From Candidatus Obscuribacterales bacterium (GTDB taxonomy: Bacteria; Cyanobacteriota; Vampirovibrionia; Obscuribacterales; Obscuribacteraceae), in contig JAIEQI010000021.1 in NCBI GenBank assembly GCA_019747875.1, positions 45,357 through 109,356 on the forward strand: 64,000 bases of DNA, read 5' to 3'. Both the position numbers and the translations under genes were made by a program. Below the pieces are notes generated by a model, which saw only the letters and a list, made by a program, of their open reading frames with translations, had not been told where the DNA came from and made no database searches. Shown piece after piece: positions 1 to 7,873 of this stretch. Position 1 is the first letter of the stretch. Each line of letters opens with the position of its first letter.

Positions 1-70
1 TTTGCTGCTCATGCTCTACAGGGGCGAAAGCTCGCAGCCCAACAACGACGGTAGTTTTGGGGTTTTCCAT
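1..70 (-). CDS. possible 5' end of a minus-strand gene, cut by the window edge
   Basis: Reading leftward from an ATG at 70, the frame stays open to the window edge for 23 codons (begins MENPKTTVVVGLRAFA). The residues look like a normal bacterial N-terminus, but no convincing ribosome binding site lies upstream and too little is visible to name a family. If real, it is divergent from the S41 protease gene at 255, with about 185 bases between them holding the promoters of both. The rest of 71-254 shows nothing I can name. Confidence 0.25.
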   Translation of the reverse strand, partial: MENPKTTVVVGLRAFAPVEHEQQ

Positions 71-254
71 AGAAAATGCCACTTGGATATATGTAAAACC
101 CCTGATTTTCCGAGATGCCAAGAGATATCTTTTAATGTTTGGGCGTTGGAACTTCAAGCAAAATCGGGAATATCAACGGTACAGCAGAATGATCGACCGA
201 CGAAATTCTTAGACGTTCGGCTGCTTAAGTTCCCTGCCGAAGACTATAACCAAT

Positions 255-1457
255 ATGACGAGCATGAAACGTTCTGGGGCATGCCTGCTTGCCCTCGTGT
301 CTTTATTTTGCCTTGTGTACCAACCGGCTCAAGGTTACAAGCTTCATCCGAAAGAAATTTATCACCGTGCGTGGGAGCTCGTCCGCGACACTTATTACGA
401 GCCAAGCTTCAATGGTCAGAATTGGGCTGCCTGGGAGCATAAGTACGACAACGATATCAAAACTGTAGCTGATGCTCACAAAGATATCAAAGTCATGCTC
501 GAGAGTCTGAAGGACCCTTACACTCGTTTTCTCGATCCGCAATCGTTCAAGGACGAGAACGATGCAATCAACGCCAAGATCGTTGGTATCGGCATCAACC
601 TCGTACAGAAAGGCGATCGCCTCGTCGTCACCAAAACCATCGACAACAGCCCAGCACAAAATGCCGGACTTAAACAGCACGATGAAATCATCACAATCGA
701 TGGACACAACGCAATTGGTTTGACACCCGAGCAAGCTGCAGAAAGAATCCGCGGCAAAGCCGGCACCGCTGTTCAAATCGCCGTCAAGCGCGGTGACACC
801 CAAAAAGCATTCGACATTACTCGTGCCGAAATCATCCTGCACGCTGTGACCTACAAAGTAATGGAGCCGAACATCGGTTACATCCAACTCCAAACGTTCA
901 TCTCTAATGATGCCGCTCGTGAGTTCAAGACCGCTCTGGAAAAATTGTCCAGAACCGATGGTTTGATCATCGACCTTCGCGACAACCCAGGTGGATTGCT
1001 CTCCAATTCACTGGAAATCGCAGACATGCTTCTCGATGGTGGTGTAATCGTCAGCACCGTCGGTCGCAACGGTAGAGCAGTTGACACAGCCTCGGGTAAC
1101 CCGATGACTCATCAGCCGATCGCAGTTCTGGTCGACGATGAAAGCGCAAGCGCAAGCGAAATTCTCGCCGGTGCCCTGAAAGACAATCAGAGAGCAGTTC
1201 TGATCGGAACGCACACCTACGGTAAGGGCTTGGTACAAGAAATCAATCACCTTCCTGGTGGCGCTGCAGTTCACATCACAGTTTCTCGCTACCTTACACC
1301 AAGCGGACAAGACATCAACAAGGTCGGAGTTCAGCCAGACATCCTGGTCAGCGACAAAGATCAACAAGACAACGTTGCAGTCTCCTACCTCAAAGAGAAA
1401 ATTGCTTCGCTCAAACAGCCAACCCGCGCGAGCCGCATTTCTTTGAACCAGCAGTAA
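255..1457 (+). CDS. S41 family C-terminal processing peptidase (CtpA/Prc-like), exported
   Basis: This is a secreted or periplasmic serine protease that would cleave proteins near their C-termini. The 400-residue product starts with a signal peptide (about residues 1-27, hydrophobic stretch LLALVSLFCLVY). A helical N-terminal region follows, then a PDZ domain at about 105-190 and the S41 catalytic core at about 200-365. The catalytic Ser/Lys dyad is visible: the SASASE motif gives Ser299 and YGKG gives Lys324, exactly 25 residues apart as in the E. coli Prc family; Asp310 is also kept. The LRDNPGGL motif is at 241-248. A second in-frame ATG at 264 is an alternative start. A full paralogue lies at 16748-18130 and a probable remnant at 24712-24846. 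Its substrate cannot be read from the context. Confidence 0.9.
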   Translation: MTSMKRSGACLLALVSLFCLVYQPAQGYKLHPKEIYHRAWELVRDTYYEPSFNGQNWAAWEHKYDNDIKTVADAHKDIKVMLESLKDPYTRFLDPQSFKDENDAINAKIVGIGINLVQKGDRLVVTKTIDNSPAQNAGLKQHDEIITIDGHNAIGLTPEQAAERIRGKAGTAVQIAVKRGDTQKAFDITRAEIILHAVTYKVMEPNIGYIQLQTFISNDAAREFKTALEKLSRTDGLIIDLRDNPGGLLSNSLEIADMLLDGGVIVSTVGRNGRAVDTASGNPMTHQPIAVLVDDESASASEILAGALKDNQRAVLIGTHTYGKGLVQEINHLPGGAAVHITVSRYLTPSGQDINKVGVQPDILVSDKDQQDNVAVSYLKEKIASLKQPTRASRISLNQQ

Positions 1458-1566
1458 GTAAAGGGACTTCGTTAAGAATCAAATTTCCGGGCAGCTATGC
1501 TGCAAACCTCCAACCCTCCTAGCCGAGATGGCGGTTTCCCAAAATCCCGCAAACTGATATAAATCA

Positions 1567-1600
1567 CAGCCCCGTCCATTAAAAAGGCGGGGCTGTAAAA
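1567..1600 (+). terminator. intrinsic terminator-like hairpin after the S41 peptidase gene
   Basis: CAGCCCCG at 1567-1574 pairs with CGGGGCTG at 1588-1595, an 8-bp GC-rich stem extended by a CC/GG pair. It is followed by TAAAATTT, so the U-tract is weak. It sits between the S41 gene and the following TPR gene. Confidence 0.5.
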
Positions 1601-1652
1601 TTTGGTCTGCTTGGTTATTATGCTAACGTTGGGCTTGATATCAGGAGTGGGA

Positions 1653-3020
1653 GTGGTCAAGAGAAGGCTCGGTTGGGCTCTTGTGATCGTGTTTCTATGC
1701 GCTGCTCCTGCGGCTCTTGCGCAGGGAACAGAAGATCCGCTTGAGCAATGCCGTCATAAAATTCTGATCAACCCGGACGATCCGGAACCATATTACAACC
1801 GTGCACTGTGGTACGCCCGCTTGCGCAACGATCAAAAAGCTATAGAAGACTATAGCAAGTGCATATCGCTCGATCCGAAGATGGCAAGTGCCTATTCAAA
1901 TCGAGCTAATATTTATTATCGCCAGGGAAAAATCGAGTCAGCTTTGAAAGATTTCAATAAAGCTATCTCATTGTCTCCTGACAAGGCCAGCTACTACTAC
2001 AACCGCGGATGTGCTTATCGCAGTCTTTCGGATTTCACAAACGCGCTTGCTGATTTCAACAAAGCTTGCCAGCTCGATCAAGCGAACGAACTAATGCTCG
2101 AAGCTCGTGCCGATCTCTACCTCAGACGTGGCGAAAACGGTAAAGCTGTTGATGATTACGGCAAAGCAATCGCTATAAATGCCAAAAGAGCGGAGCTCTA
2201 TAACAAAAGAGGTTCTGCCTATTTTGAATTGAAGAAGTTCGATCTTGCAGTTGCCGATTTTGACGAGGCGATTAAGTTAGAGCCAAGCGCTGCCATCAGT
2301 TATTACAATCGGGGAAGCGCCCAGTACAAACTAAAAAATAGCAAAGCAAGTTTGGCTGATTTCTCGCGTTCAATTCAAATGGACTCGCATAAATGTGAGC
2401 CATATGCCAGCCGTGCCAAAGTTTTCTATGAACAAGGCGAGTACAAGAAGGCGTTGAATGACTTTGATCATGCTCTCAAGATCGATTCGCAACGTGGCGA
2501 CCTCTATCATGCAAGGGGCTGCACAAATCTGGCTCTTGGTAATAACCAGCAAGCAGCTGAAGACAGCACAAAAGCGATTCAGCTAAAAGCCAATGTCAAT
2601 TCGGCCAGGTGGAATCGGGCCGCCGCCCTCATTGCACTTAAGAACTACAAAGATGCTTTGGAAGACATGAATGAAGTTGTGAAGGCTGAGCCAAATAATG
2701 CTATGGCTTATAATAACCGGGCAGATGTCTATAACAAGCTTGGTAAATCCGACCTTGCAATTATTGATTGCAACCAAGCACTAAAGCTGGATCCAAGTTG
2801 TACGGTTGCTTATGCAACCAGAGCCGAAGCGTATGATGGAATCAAGCAGTTCGAACAGGCTGTTAAGGACTTCAGCAAGTTTATTCAGTCGAATCCCTCA
2901 TTTGCGCAAGCATATGTTAGCCGTAGCAAAGTCCACGAAAAAATGGGTCGCTGGGATCTTTCTGCTAAAGATCGCCAGCATGCGGATCAACTTGGATACA
3001 AGGATTCTTACATAAAGTAG
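1653..3020 (+). CDS. exported tetratricopeptide repeat protein
   Basis: The product is about 455 residues made almost wholly of consecutive TPR units of 34 residues (recurring A-Y-x-N-R-G and A-L-x-D-F-x-K-A patterns, roughly twelve units). Such a superhelix serves protein-protein binding; no catalytic domain is present. I chose the GTG at 1653 because AGGAG at 1643-1647 lies five bases upstream, and it gives a clean signal peptide (VKRRLGWALVIVFLCAAPAALA, cleavage near the AQG). Upstream alternatives are a TTG at 1602 and an ATG at 1620, both without good ribosome binding sites. It converges on the Ser/Thr kinase gene, whose own C-terminal part is also repeat-like. The binding partner is unknown. 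Confidence 0.8.
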   Translation: MVKRRLGWALVIVFLCAAPAALAQGTEDPLEQCRHKILINPDDPEPYYNRALWYARLRNDQKAIEDYSKCISLDPKMASAYSNRANIYYRQGKIESALKDFNKAISLSPDKASYYYNRGCAYRSLSDFTNALADFNKACQLDQANELMLEARADLYLRRGENGKAVDDYGKAIAINAKRAELYNKRGSAYFELKKFDLAVADFDEAIKLEPSAAISYYNRGSAQYKLKNSKASLADFSRSIQMDSHKCEPYASRAKVFYEQGEYKKALNDFDHALKIDSQRGDLYHARGCTNLALGNNQQAAEDSTKAIQLKANVNSARWNRAAALIALKNYKDALEDMNEVVKAEPNNAMAYNNRADVYNKLGKSDLAIIDCNQALKLDPSCTVAYATRAEAYDGIKQFEQAVKDFSKFIQSNPSFAQAYVSRSKVHEKMGRWDLSAKDRQHADQLGYKDSYIK

Positions 3021-3066
3021 GTGAAGAACCGCCTCTTTATGGTGTCTTTGGTGGACTTGCTTGGGA

Positions 3067-5136
3067 CTAATTCGTACCGAAAAGGTCCTTCTTCATTTGT
3101 GCGGCTCTTTGCCGATTCACAATCAGGCGTTCATTCATTTCGGATGGCTCAACCCTACTTATGTCATCTTCGACGACGTTAAGCAGGTGTCGAGCCTTAG
3201 CGGGATTTCCATATTTGGCGAAAAGCGGCGCTAGCATCAACCAATCCGCTGTTTTGTCTCCTAGGTGCTTCTCACTGTTTACCTGATCGGTCAGCTGGTT
3301 TAAGACTTCCAGTGCCTCTTCTTTCTTGCCTGCTTGAGCGATCAATACCGGGTACTTCACGAGATCTGACATGAAGGCTTCCTCGCTCGCGTTCGGAATC
3401 CGCTTACTCATCTCGTAAAATCGGCTGTACAACTTAAAAACTTCTGCTTTGTCTTTCCTATCTTCTGCCATCTTGATCAAAGCTTGGTAAGCACGCAGTA
3501 CGTCCGGCGGTTTGTCGTCCTCTTTAAAGTCGTCCCGCTCGGCATACTTAATGGAATCTGGTGACCACTCTGCAGTCTCTTCCTTGAGGCGCAGAGCTTT
3601 GTTGAGTTCTTTGCTGGCGAGGTCAGCTTGCTTCAGCTTCAGAAAGGATTCACCTCTTTCACGCGTTATAACGCTTGCTTCGTAGGATGCCGCGGGGACC
3701 TGTTTCTCCGCTTTATTGAGCAATTCTATTCTCTGGCGATAAGTCTGTTCAGTTCTTGATGCATTACTCAATCCCAACGCTTGCTCATTCTGAAACTTTC
3801 GCTCAAGCGCTCGTGCTTTGCCTACGCATGCCAGATAAAGAAGATACTTATCCGGTTTTTTCGAGAGAAACTGCAATGACTTGTCATAGGTTTGAATGGA
3901 TTTTTCGGTGAGCTCCAACTTTTCAGCTGGCTGCTCGCTGTGCTCGGAGCTGTGGTAAAAATTGCGTGCTCGCCAGATCAGACTTTCCACATCGGAGTTC
4001 TGAAGCGACATCTTACCGAGGCTAGTTCTGTGCGAGCTTTCGCGCTGATCCCTCTGTTCGGCAGAAAGCCTTGGGCTGGGTTTGAAGTCCGCTGTTCTGT
4101 CTGGTCCGCTCGACGATAGTTTGTTTTTCGCATTATAGAAGGGCGTCCTTTGGAAAGCGAATAATAGGACCGTGATAAATAAGGTCGCAGACACTGCCAG
4201 GGCAAGTAAGATTTTAGGAGCAAATGGGAGATTTGAACTTGTGTCTTTTTTGATCTCAGTGGCAGGAGGGCGAATGTTGAATTCGCTCTGCAATTCCGAA
4301 ACACTCTGGAAACGGTCAGCAGGTTCTTTTGCCAAACATTTTTGTATGAGGGCGTTTAGCTGATTACCGTGAAGCGTTGACCCAGAAGGTAGCACCAAAT
4401 TCGGTGGCGCTGAATTCTGATGTTGGTACATCATCATCAGATCTGAATCGGCTTGAAAGGGCAGCTTTCCGCTTGCGCAATGGAAGAGGAGTACGCCAAG
4501 TGAGTAAATGTCTGCGCGATGATCTACCGCTTTGCCGCTGGCTTGCTCTGGGCTCATATAGGCAGGACTACCCACTAGAAGTTTGGTCGCCGTTTTGTCT
4601 TGCGGATCAGAACCTAGAAATTTAGCAATACCGAAGTCCAGAAGCTTAGCCTGTCCGCCATCAGTAATCATTACATTGGAAGGTTTGAGATCCCTGTGAA
4701 CGACCCCATTAGCATGCGCGAATGCTAATGCCTCGAATACCTGATTGAAGATTCGGAAGAATTGATCGCGGTCCAAAAATCCTGGTGCTTCGTCTAGTAT
4801 TGCCTCGAGTGTTTTCCCCTCAACCAGTTCAGTCGCTATATAAGGAATGCCGTCAGCTGTGATTCCTGCCGCTAGTGCTTTTACGATGCAGTCATGGTCT
4901 AGATTCGCGACTGCTTTGGCTTCATTGTTGAATCGCCTGGTTGCGTCGGCGTCGGATAGTATGTCAGGCGGGAAAATTTTAAGAGCCAGCGATTTTGAAA
5001 GAAGGGTGTGTTCAGCCTTGTAAACCGTACCTTTTGCTCCCTGCCCTATGCGGCCTGAGATGCTATAGACGTCTGCAAACAATTGGTCTTTCTGGAACTG
5101 TGTCGGATCGTCGTTTTTTTGCTTCGGCTCGTTCAT
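3067..5136 (-). CDS. membrane-anchored Ser/Thr protein kinase (Hanks/PknB type) with helical repeat C-terminus
   Basis: The kinase domain spans about residues 24-290 from the ATG at 5136. It has the glycine loop GQGAKG (31-36), ATP lysine in ALK (Lys53), HRDLKPSN with catalytic Asp149, DFG at 167-169 and a SPE motif at 195-197, so it should be active. One transmembrane helix follows (about 306-329). The remaining ~350 residues are charged and helical, TPR-like, and would lie outside the membrane, probably as a sensor or binding part. The longer frame begins at a TTG at 5220 but overlaps the divergent response regulator start, so the ATG at 5136 is preferred. Its substrates are not evident; the neighbouring response regulator is a candidate by position only. 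Confidence 0.9.
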   Translation of the reverse strand: MNEPKQKNDDPTQFQKDQLFADVYSISGRIGQGAKGTVYKAEHTLLSKSLALKIFPPDILSDADATRRFNNEAKAVANLDHDCIVKALAAGITADGIPYIATELVEGKTLEAILDEAPGFLDRDQFFRIFNQVFEALAFAHANGVVHRDLKPSNVMITDGGQAKLLDFGIAKFLGSDPQDKTATKLLVGSPAYMSPEQASGKAVDHRADIYSLGVLLFHCASGKLPFQADSDLMMMYQHQNSAPPNLVLPSGSTLHGNQLNALIQKCLAKEPADRFQSVSELQSEFNIRPPATEIKKDTSSNLPFAPKILLALAVSATLFITVLLFAFQRTPFYNAKNKLSSSGPDRTADFKPSPRLSAEQRDQRESSHRTSLGKMSLQNSDVESLIWRARNFYHSSEHSEQPAEKLELTEKSIQTYDKSLQFLSKKPDKYLLYLACVGKARALERKFQNEQALGLSNASRTEQTYRQRIELLNKAEKQVPAASYEASVITRERGESFLKLKQADLASKELNKALRLKEETAEWSPDSIKYAERDDFKEDDKPPDVLRAYQALIKMAEDRKDKAEVFKLYSRFYEMSKRIPNASEEAFMSDLVKYPVLIAQAGKKEEALEVLNQLTDQVNSEKHLGDKTADWLMLAPLFAKYGNPAKARHLLNVVEDDISRVEPSEMNERLIVNRQRAAQMKKDLFGTN

Positions 5137-5213
5137 TTTAGCTTTACAGGCAGTTCTTCCAACTTTACTCCGCTGCTGATATCCTAACACCTGTTCGACT
5201 GAGGATTGGATAC

Positions 5214-5882
5214 ATGGCAAGAGTTCTTCTCGTTGAGGACGACAAGGATCTGGCTCAGGTCATTGATGAGCTGATGAAATCCGAGAACCACATCCTGAAA
5301 ACCGTTCATGATGGGGATGAGGGCAGTAAGGTCATCGCTGAGGATAGCTTCGATCTAATGATTTTAGATTGGAATCTTCCTGGCAAGACCGGTCTGGAGC
5401 TTTGCGCTGAGTTTCGCAAGGCTGGTGGCAAGACACCTGTCCTAATGATGACTGGAAAGGGTGAGGTTAATGACAAGGAGCTTGGGCTTGATACTGGCGC
5501 AGATGATTATGTGACCAAGCCATTTGAGATGCGCGAACTGGCAGCTCGTGTGCGGGCTCTTTTGCGCAGGCGCGTGATCGAATCCAAAAGCACTGTGATA
5601 AGCTCCGGCAACGTATCGATTGACCCTACTCGCCACAAGGCATTTGTTGGCGGAGAAGAGGTCAAACTGCTTCCGAAGGAATTTGCCCTGCTTGAGTTTT
5701 TTATGCGTCATCCTTCCCATGTATTCTCGAGCGAAGCATTGATGAATCAGGTTTGGAAAAGCGAGGCTGATGCCTCAGACCAGGTTGTCCGGCAGTGTCT
5801 AATGCGACTTCGTAAGAAAGTAGATCGCGACGGCGATTTGATCAAAACAGTTCATGGTGTCGGTTATAAGTGGGAGCCTTAG
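5214..5882 (+). CDS. OmpR/PhoB-family response regulator
   Basis: This is a 222-residue two-component transcription regulator. The receiver domain (1-115) has the acidic pair Glu8/Asp9, phospho-acceptor Asp52 in LDWNLPG, Thr80 in MMTGKG and Lys102 in TKPFE. The winged-helix DNA-binding domain occupies about 128-220, ending in the usual TVHGVGYKW. No histidine kinase gene is adjacent, so it is an orphan in this window; the divergent gene encodes a Ser/Thr kinase. The aldehyde dehydrogenase gene follows after ten bases, suggesting co-transcription. Regulators of this family bind direct repeats with about 11-bp spacing; such repeats occur at 61458-61500. Confidence 0.93.
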   Translation: MARVLLVEDDKDLAQVIDELMKSENHILKTVHDGDEGSKVIAEDSFDLMILDWNLPGKTGLELCAEFRKAGGKTPVLMMTGKGEVNDKELGLDTGADDYVTKPFEMRELAARVRALLRRRVIESKSTVISSGNVSIDPTRHKAFVGGEEVKLLPKEFALLEFFMRHPSHVFSSEALMNQVWKSEADASDQVVRQCLMRLRKKVDRDGDLIKTVHGVGYKWEP

Positions 5883-5892
5883 GAGAATAGCT

Positions 5893-7362
5893 ATGCGCGC
5901 GCATTTTATCAATGGTGAGTTTACCCGCGGAAAATCATCCGAGTCCATCGAGGTTAGAAATCCGGCTACAGAAGAAGTAATTGACACTGTTCCGCGCGGT
6001 ACTCCAGAAGATGCGCGCACGGCGGTGGAGGCTGCGCAAAAGGCTTTCGATGTTTGGAGAAAAACTTCGGCAAATGTACGAGCGACGATGTTGCATGAGG
6101 CGGCGGCAAAAATGCGTGCTCATCAGGAACATATAGTCAAATTGTTGACACAGGAAGAGGGAAAGCCGATTCCCGAGAATGAGGAAGAGTTCGAATGGCT
6201 GTGCACCACATTCGACTATTACGCAGAGCTAGGTAGGCACGAGCGTGGACGAGTGCTTCCATCCGGTGAGTACACACAGCTCAATATGGTGATCAAGGAG
6301 CCTTATGGCGTAGTGGCTTGCATTGTGCCGTGGAATTATCCACTTTTGCTGTTGGCCTGGAAGATGGCTCCAGCGCTTGCTGCCGGCAATACCATTGTCA
6401 TCAAGCCCAGTGAGTTAACTCCGCTTTCAACCTTGTATCTGGCCGAAAATTGCTGGGACCATTTTCCACCAGGTGTAATCAATATAGTTAATGGATTCGG
6501 TAAGGAGGTTGCAGAGCCTCTTGTCACCGATAAGGATGTTCCTGTAATTGCGTTCACCGGAAGTTTAGCGACAGGACAGCGAATCGCCTCACTTGCTGCT
6601 CCGATGATGAAGAAGCTCCATCTTGAACTTGGCGGAAAGGATGCTTTCGTTATTGCTGATGATGCTGACCCTGAACTTGCGGCTCGAGCACTTGCATATG
6701 CGGGGCTGACAAATTGCGGGCAAGTTTGTACTTCGACTGAACGCATTTATTTGCCCAGAAAGCGCGCATCTGAGTTTACCGAAGCGCTTGTTGCACACGT
6801 CAAATCATTGCGCATAGGCGATGGTTTGGAATCCAATACGGATATTGGTCCGATGATCGGTGATTCTTACCGAGCAAAAACAGAGGCACATGTTGCTGAT
6901 GCAATAGCTGCCGGAGCGAAGGTACTTGCTGGTGGCAGGCGCCCCGGTCACCTGTCAAAGGGCTTCTTCTACGAACCAACAATTCTTGGTGGCGTTACAC
7001 ATAACATGGTTGTTATGCGGGAGGAAACTTTCGGACCGGTTCTTCCTCTGATGGAATATGACAGTTTTGAACAAGCTATTCAATTTACGAATGATTGCGA
7101 GTTCGGGCTTGGTGCCTGCCTCTTAACCACAGACTCCTATAAAGCAAAAATGTTTTTTGAGGAAGTGAAAGCTGGAACAATTTGGATAAACGATCCACTT
7201 ACCGACAATTATGCAGGACCGTTCGGTGGCATGAAGTATTCAGGTGGCGCGCGCGAACTTGGACAGGAAGGGCTGGACGAGTTTCGGGAAACCAAACATG
7301 TGCACTGGGAATTCTCCACTAAGGGAAAGTCCTGGTGGTATCCATACGGCAATGGAAATTAG
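5893..7362 (+). CDS. NAD(P)-dependent aldehyde dehydrogenase
   Basis: This 489-residue enzyme oxidises an aldehyde to the carboxylate with NAD(P)+. The ATG at 5893 is chosen because AGGAGA at 5881-5886 precedes it; a longer frame from 5854 overlaps the response regulator. The cofactor fold shows the VPWNYP and FTGS motifs. General-base Glu245 lies in LELGGKD and catalytic Cys279 in NCGQVCTS. Length and motifs match the betaine-aldehyde/succinate-semialdehyde branch of the superfamily, but the substrate cannot be fixed from sequence reading alone. It is probably transcribed together with the response regulator upstream. Confidence 0.92.
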   Translation: MRAHFINGEFTRGKSSESIEVRNPATEEVIDTVPRGTPEDARTAVEAAQKAFDVWRKTSANVRATMLHEAAAKMRAHQEHIVKLLTQEEGKPIPENEEEFEWLCTTFDYYAELGRHERGRVLPSGEYTQLNMVIKEPYGVVACIVPWNYPLLLLAWKMAPALAAGNTIVIKPSELTPLSTLYLAENCWDHFPPGVINIVNGFGKEVAEPLVTDKDVPVIAFTGSLATGQRIASLAAPMMKKLHLELGGKDAFVIADDADPELAARALAYAGLTNCGQVCTSTERIYLPRKRASEFTEALVAHVKSLRIGDGLESNTDIGPMIGDSYRAKTEAHVADAIAAGAKVLAGGRRPGHLSKGFFYEPTILGGVTHNMVVMREETFGPVLPLMEYDSFEQAIQFTNDCEFGLGACLLTTDSYKAKMFFEEVKAGTIWINDPLTDNYAGPFGGMKYSGGARELGQEGLDEFRETKHVHWEFSTKGKSWWYPYGNGN

Positions 7363-7409
7363 CCCGGAGCTCCTTGGTATCTCGCAAAATAGGAGCGAAT
7401 ATATATAGC

Positions 7410-7438
7410 TTGACACACATACGTGCGTATGGTATATT
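7410..7438 (+). promoter_or_regulatory. sigma70-type promoter with a palindromic operator in the spacer
   Basis: A consensus -35 TTGACA (7410-7415) is followed by a 17-bp spacer and a near-consensus -10 TATATT (7433-7438). Inside the spacer lies an inverted repeat, CATACG-TG-CGTATG (7418-7431), placed where a bound repressor would block RNA polymerase. Transcription would start near 7445, about 430 bases before the next clear start codon (7874). Confidence 0.75.
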
Positions 7439-7444
7439 ATCTAT

Positions 7445-7700
7445 ATTGAATTGGTCGGTGTACGGCTCAAATAATCGTGGCGCTGCCTGATTATCGCTGG
7501 AGTGTACCACCGAGCGGAGTGTGCGGGCCCGCCGCTCCGCCGGATTGAGTGCGCACTGTCGATGATAAGGCAGCGTAGAGCCGCTGGCTGTTTGTTGGCG
7601 GCAGCGGCTCTAGCGGCGGTGCAAGCAAGCGTGCAGTTGGAGGGCGGCAGCGGCGCTGGCGGCGGCCAGCAAGCATGCAGCTGAGGGAAACTCCAGGCGT
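7445..7700 (+). ncRNA. candidate structured leader or small RNA, GC-rich
   Basis: This stretch between the promoter at 7410 and the gene at 7874 is clearly richer in GC than its surroundings and folds readily. GAGCGG 7512-7517 pairs with CCGCTC 7532-7537. A perfect 11-bp arm TAGAGCCGCTG (7576-7586) pairs with 7602-7612 around a 15-base loop. Near-repeats GCAAGCGTGCAGTTG and GCAAGCATGCAGCTG occur within about 45 bases of each other. A short frame (7502-7684) is open but looks like GC-rich coincidence. Whether this is a 5' leader or an independent RNA cannot be told; no known riboswitch was recognised. Confidence 0.35.
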
Positions 7701-7873
7701 GCCGTTAATAAGGACCAGCAAAAAAAAATGAAACGGCTGAATTCTGGCATAGATACGGTAGCCAATCAGCGTTTCCGTCCTGCCTTTTGATGTGCATATC
7801 GATTCTGAGTGACGTTGATCAGTATCCTCAATGTTATATATACTCTTTCGCTCAGGCAAACGAGTCTCTCCGT

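Noticed and set aside
2..442. Plus-strand ORF overlapping the start of the S41 protease gene
   Set aside because: It runs out of frame into a well-supported protease gene and has no recognisable domain or start signal.
303..893. Long antisense ORF inside the S41 protease gene
   Set aside because: It is an antisense shadow of a clearly coding frame; the same is true of the antisense frames at 12816-13307, 40771-41592 and 42454-42795.
7502..7684. Small plus-strand ORF in the GC-rich leader
   Set aside because: Its residues are Ala/Gly/Arg-rich as expected from GC-rich hairpin DNA, it starts at GTG without a ribosome site, and it has no protein-like pattern.
7491..7859. Minus-strand ORF of 122 codons opposite the leader
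   Set aside because: No ribosome site, composition typical of an antisense shadow, and it runs through a strong plus-strand promoter-leader structure.
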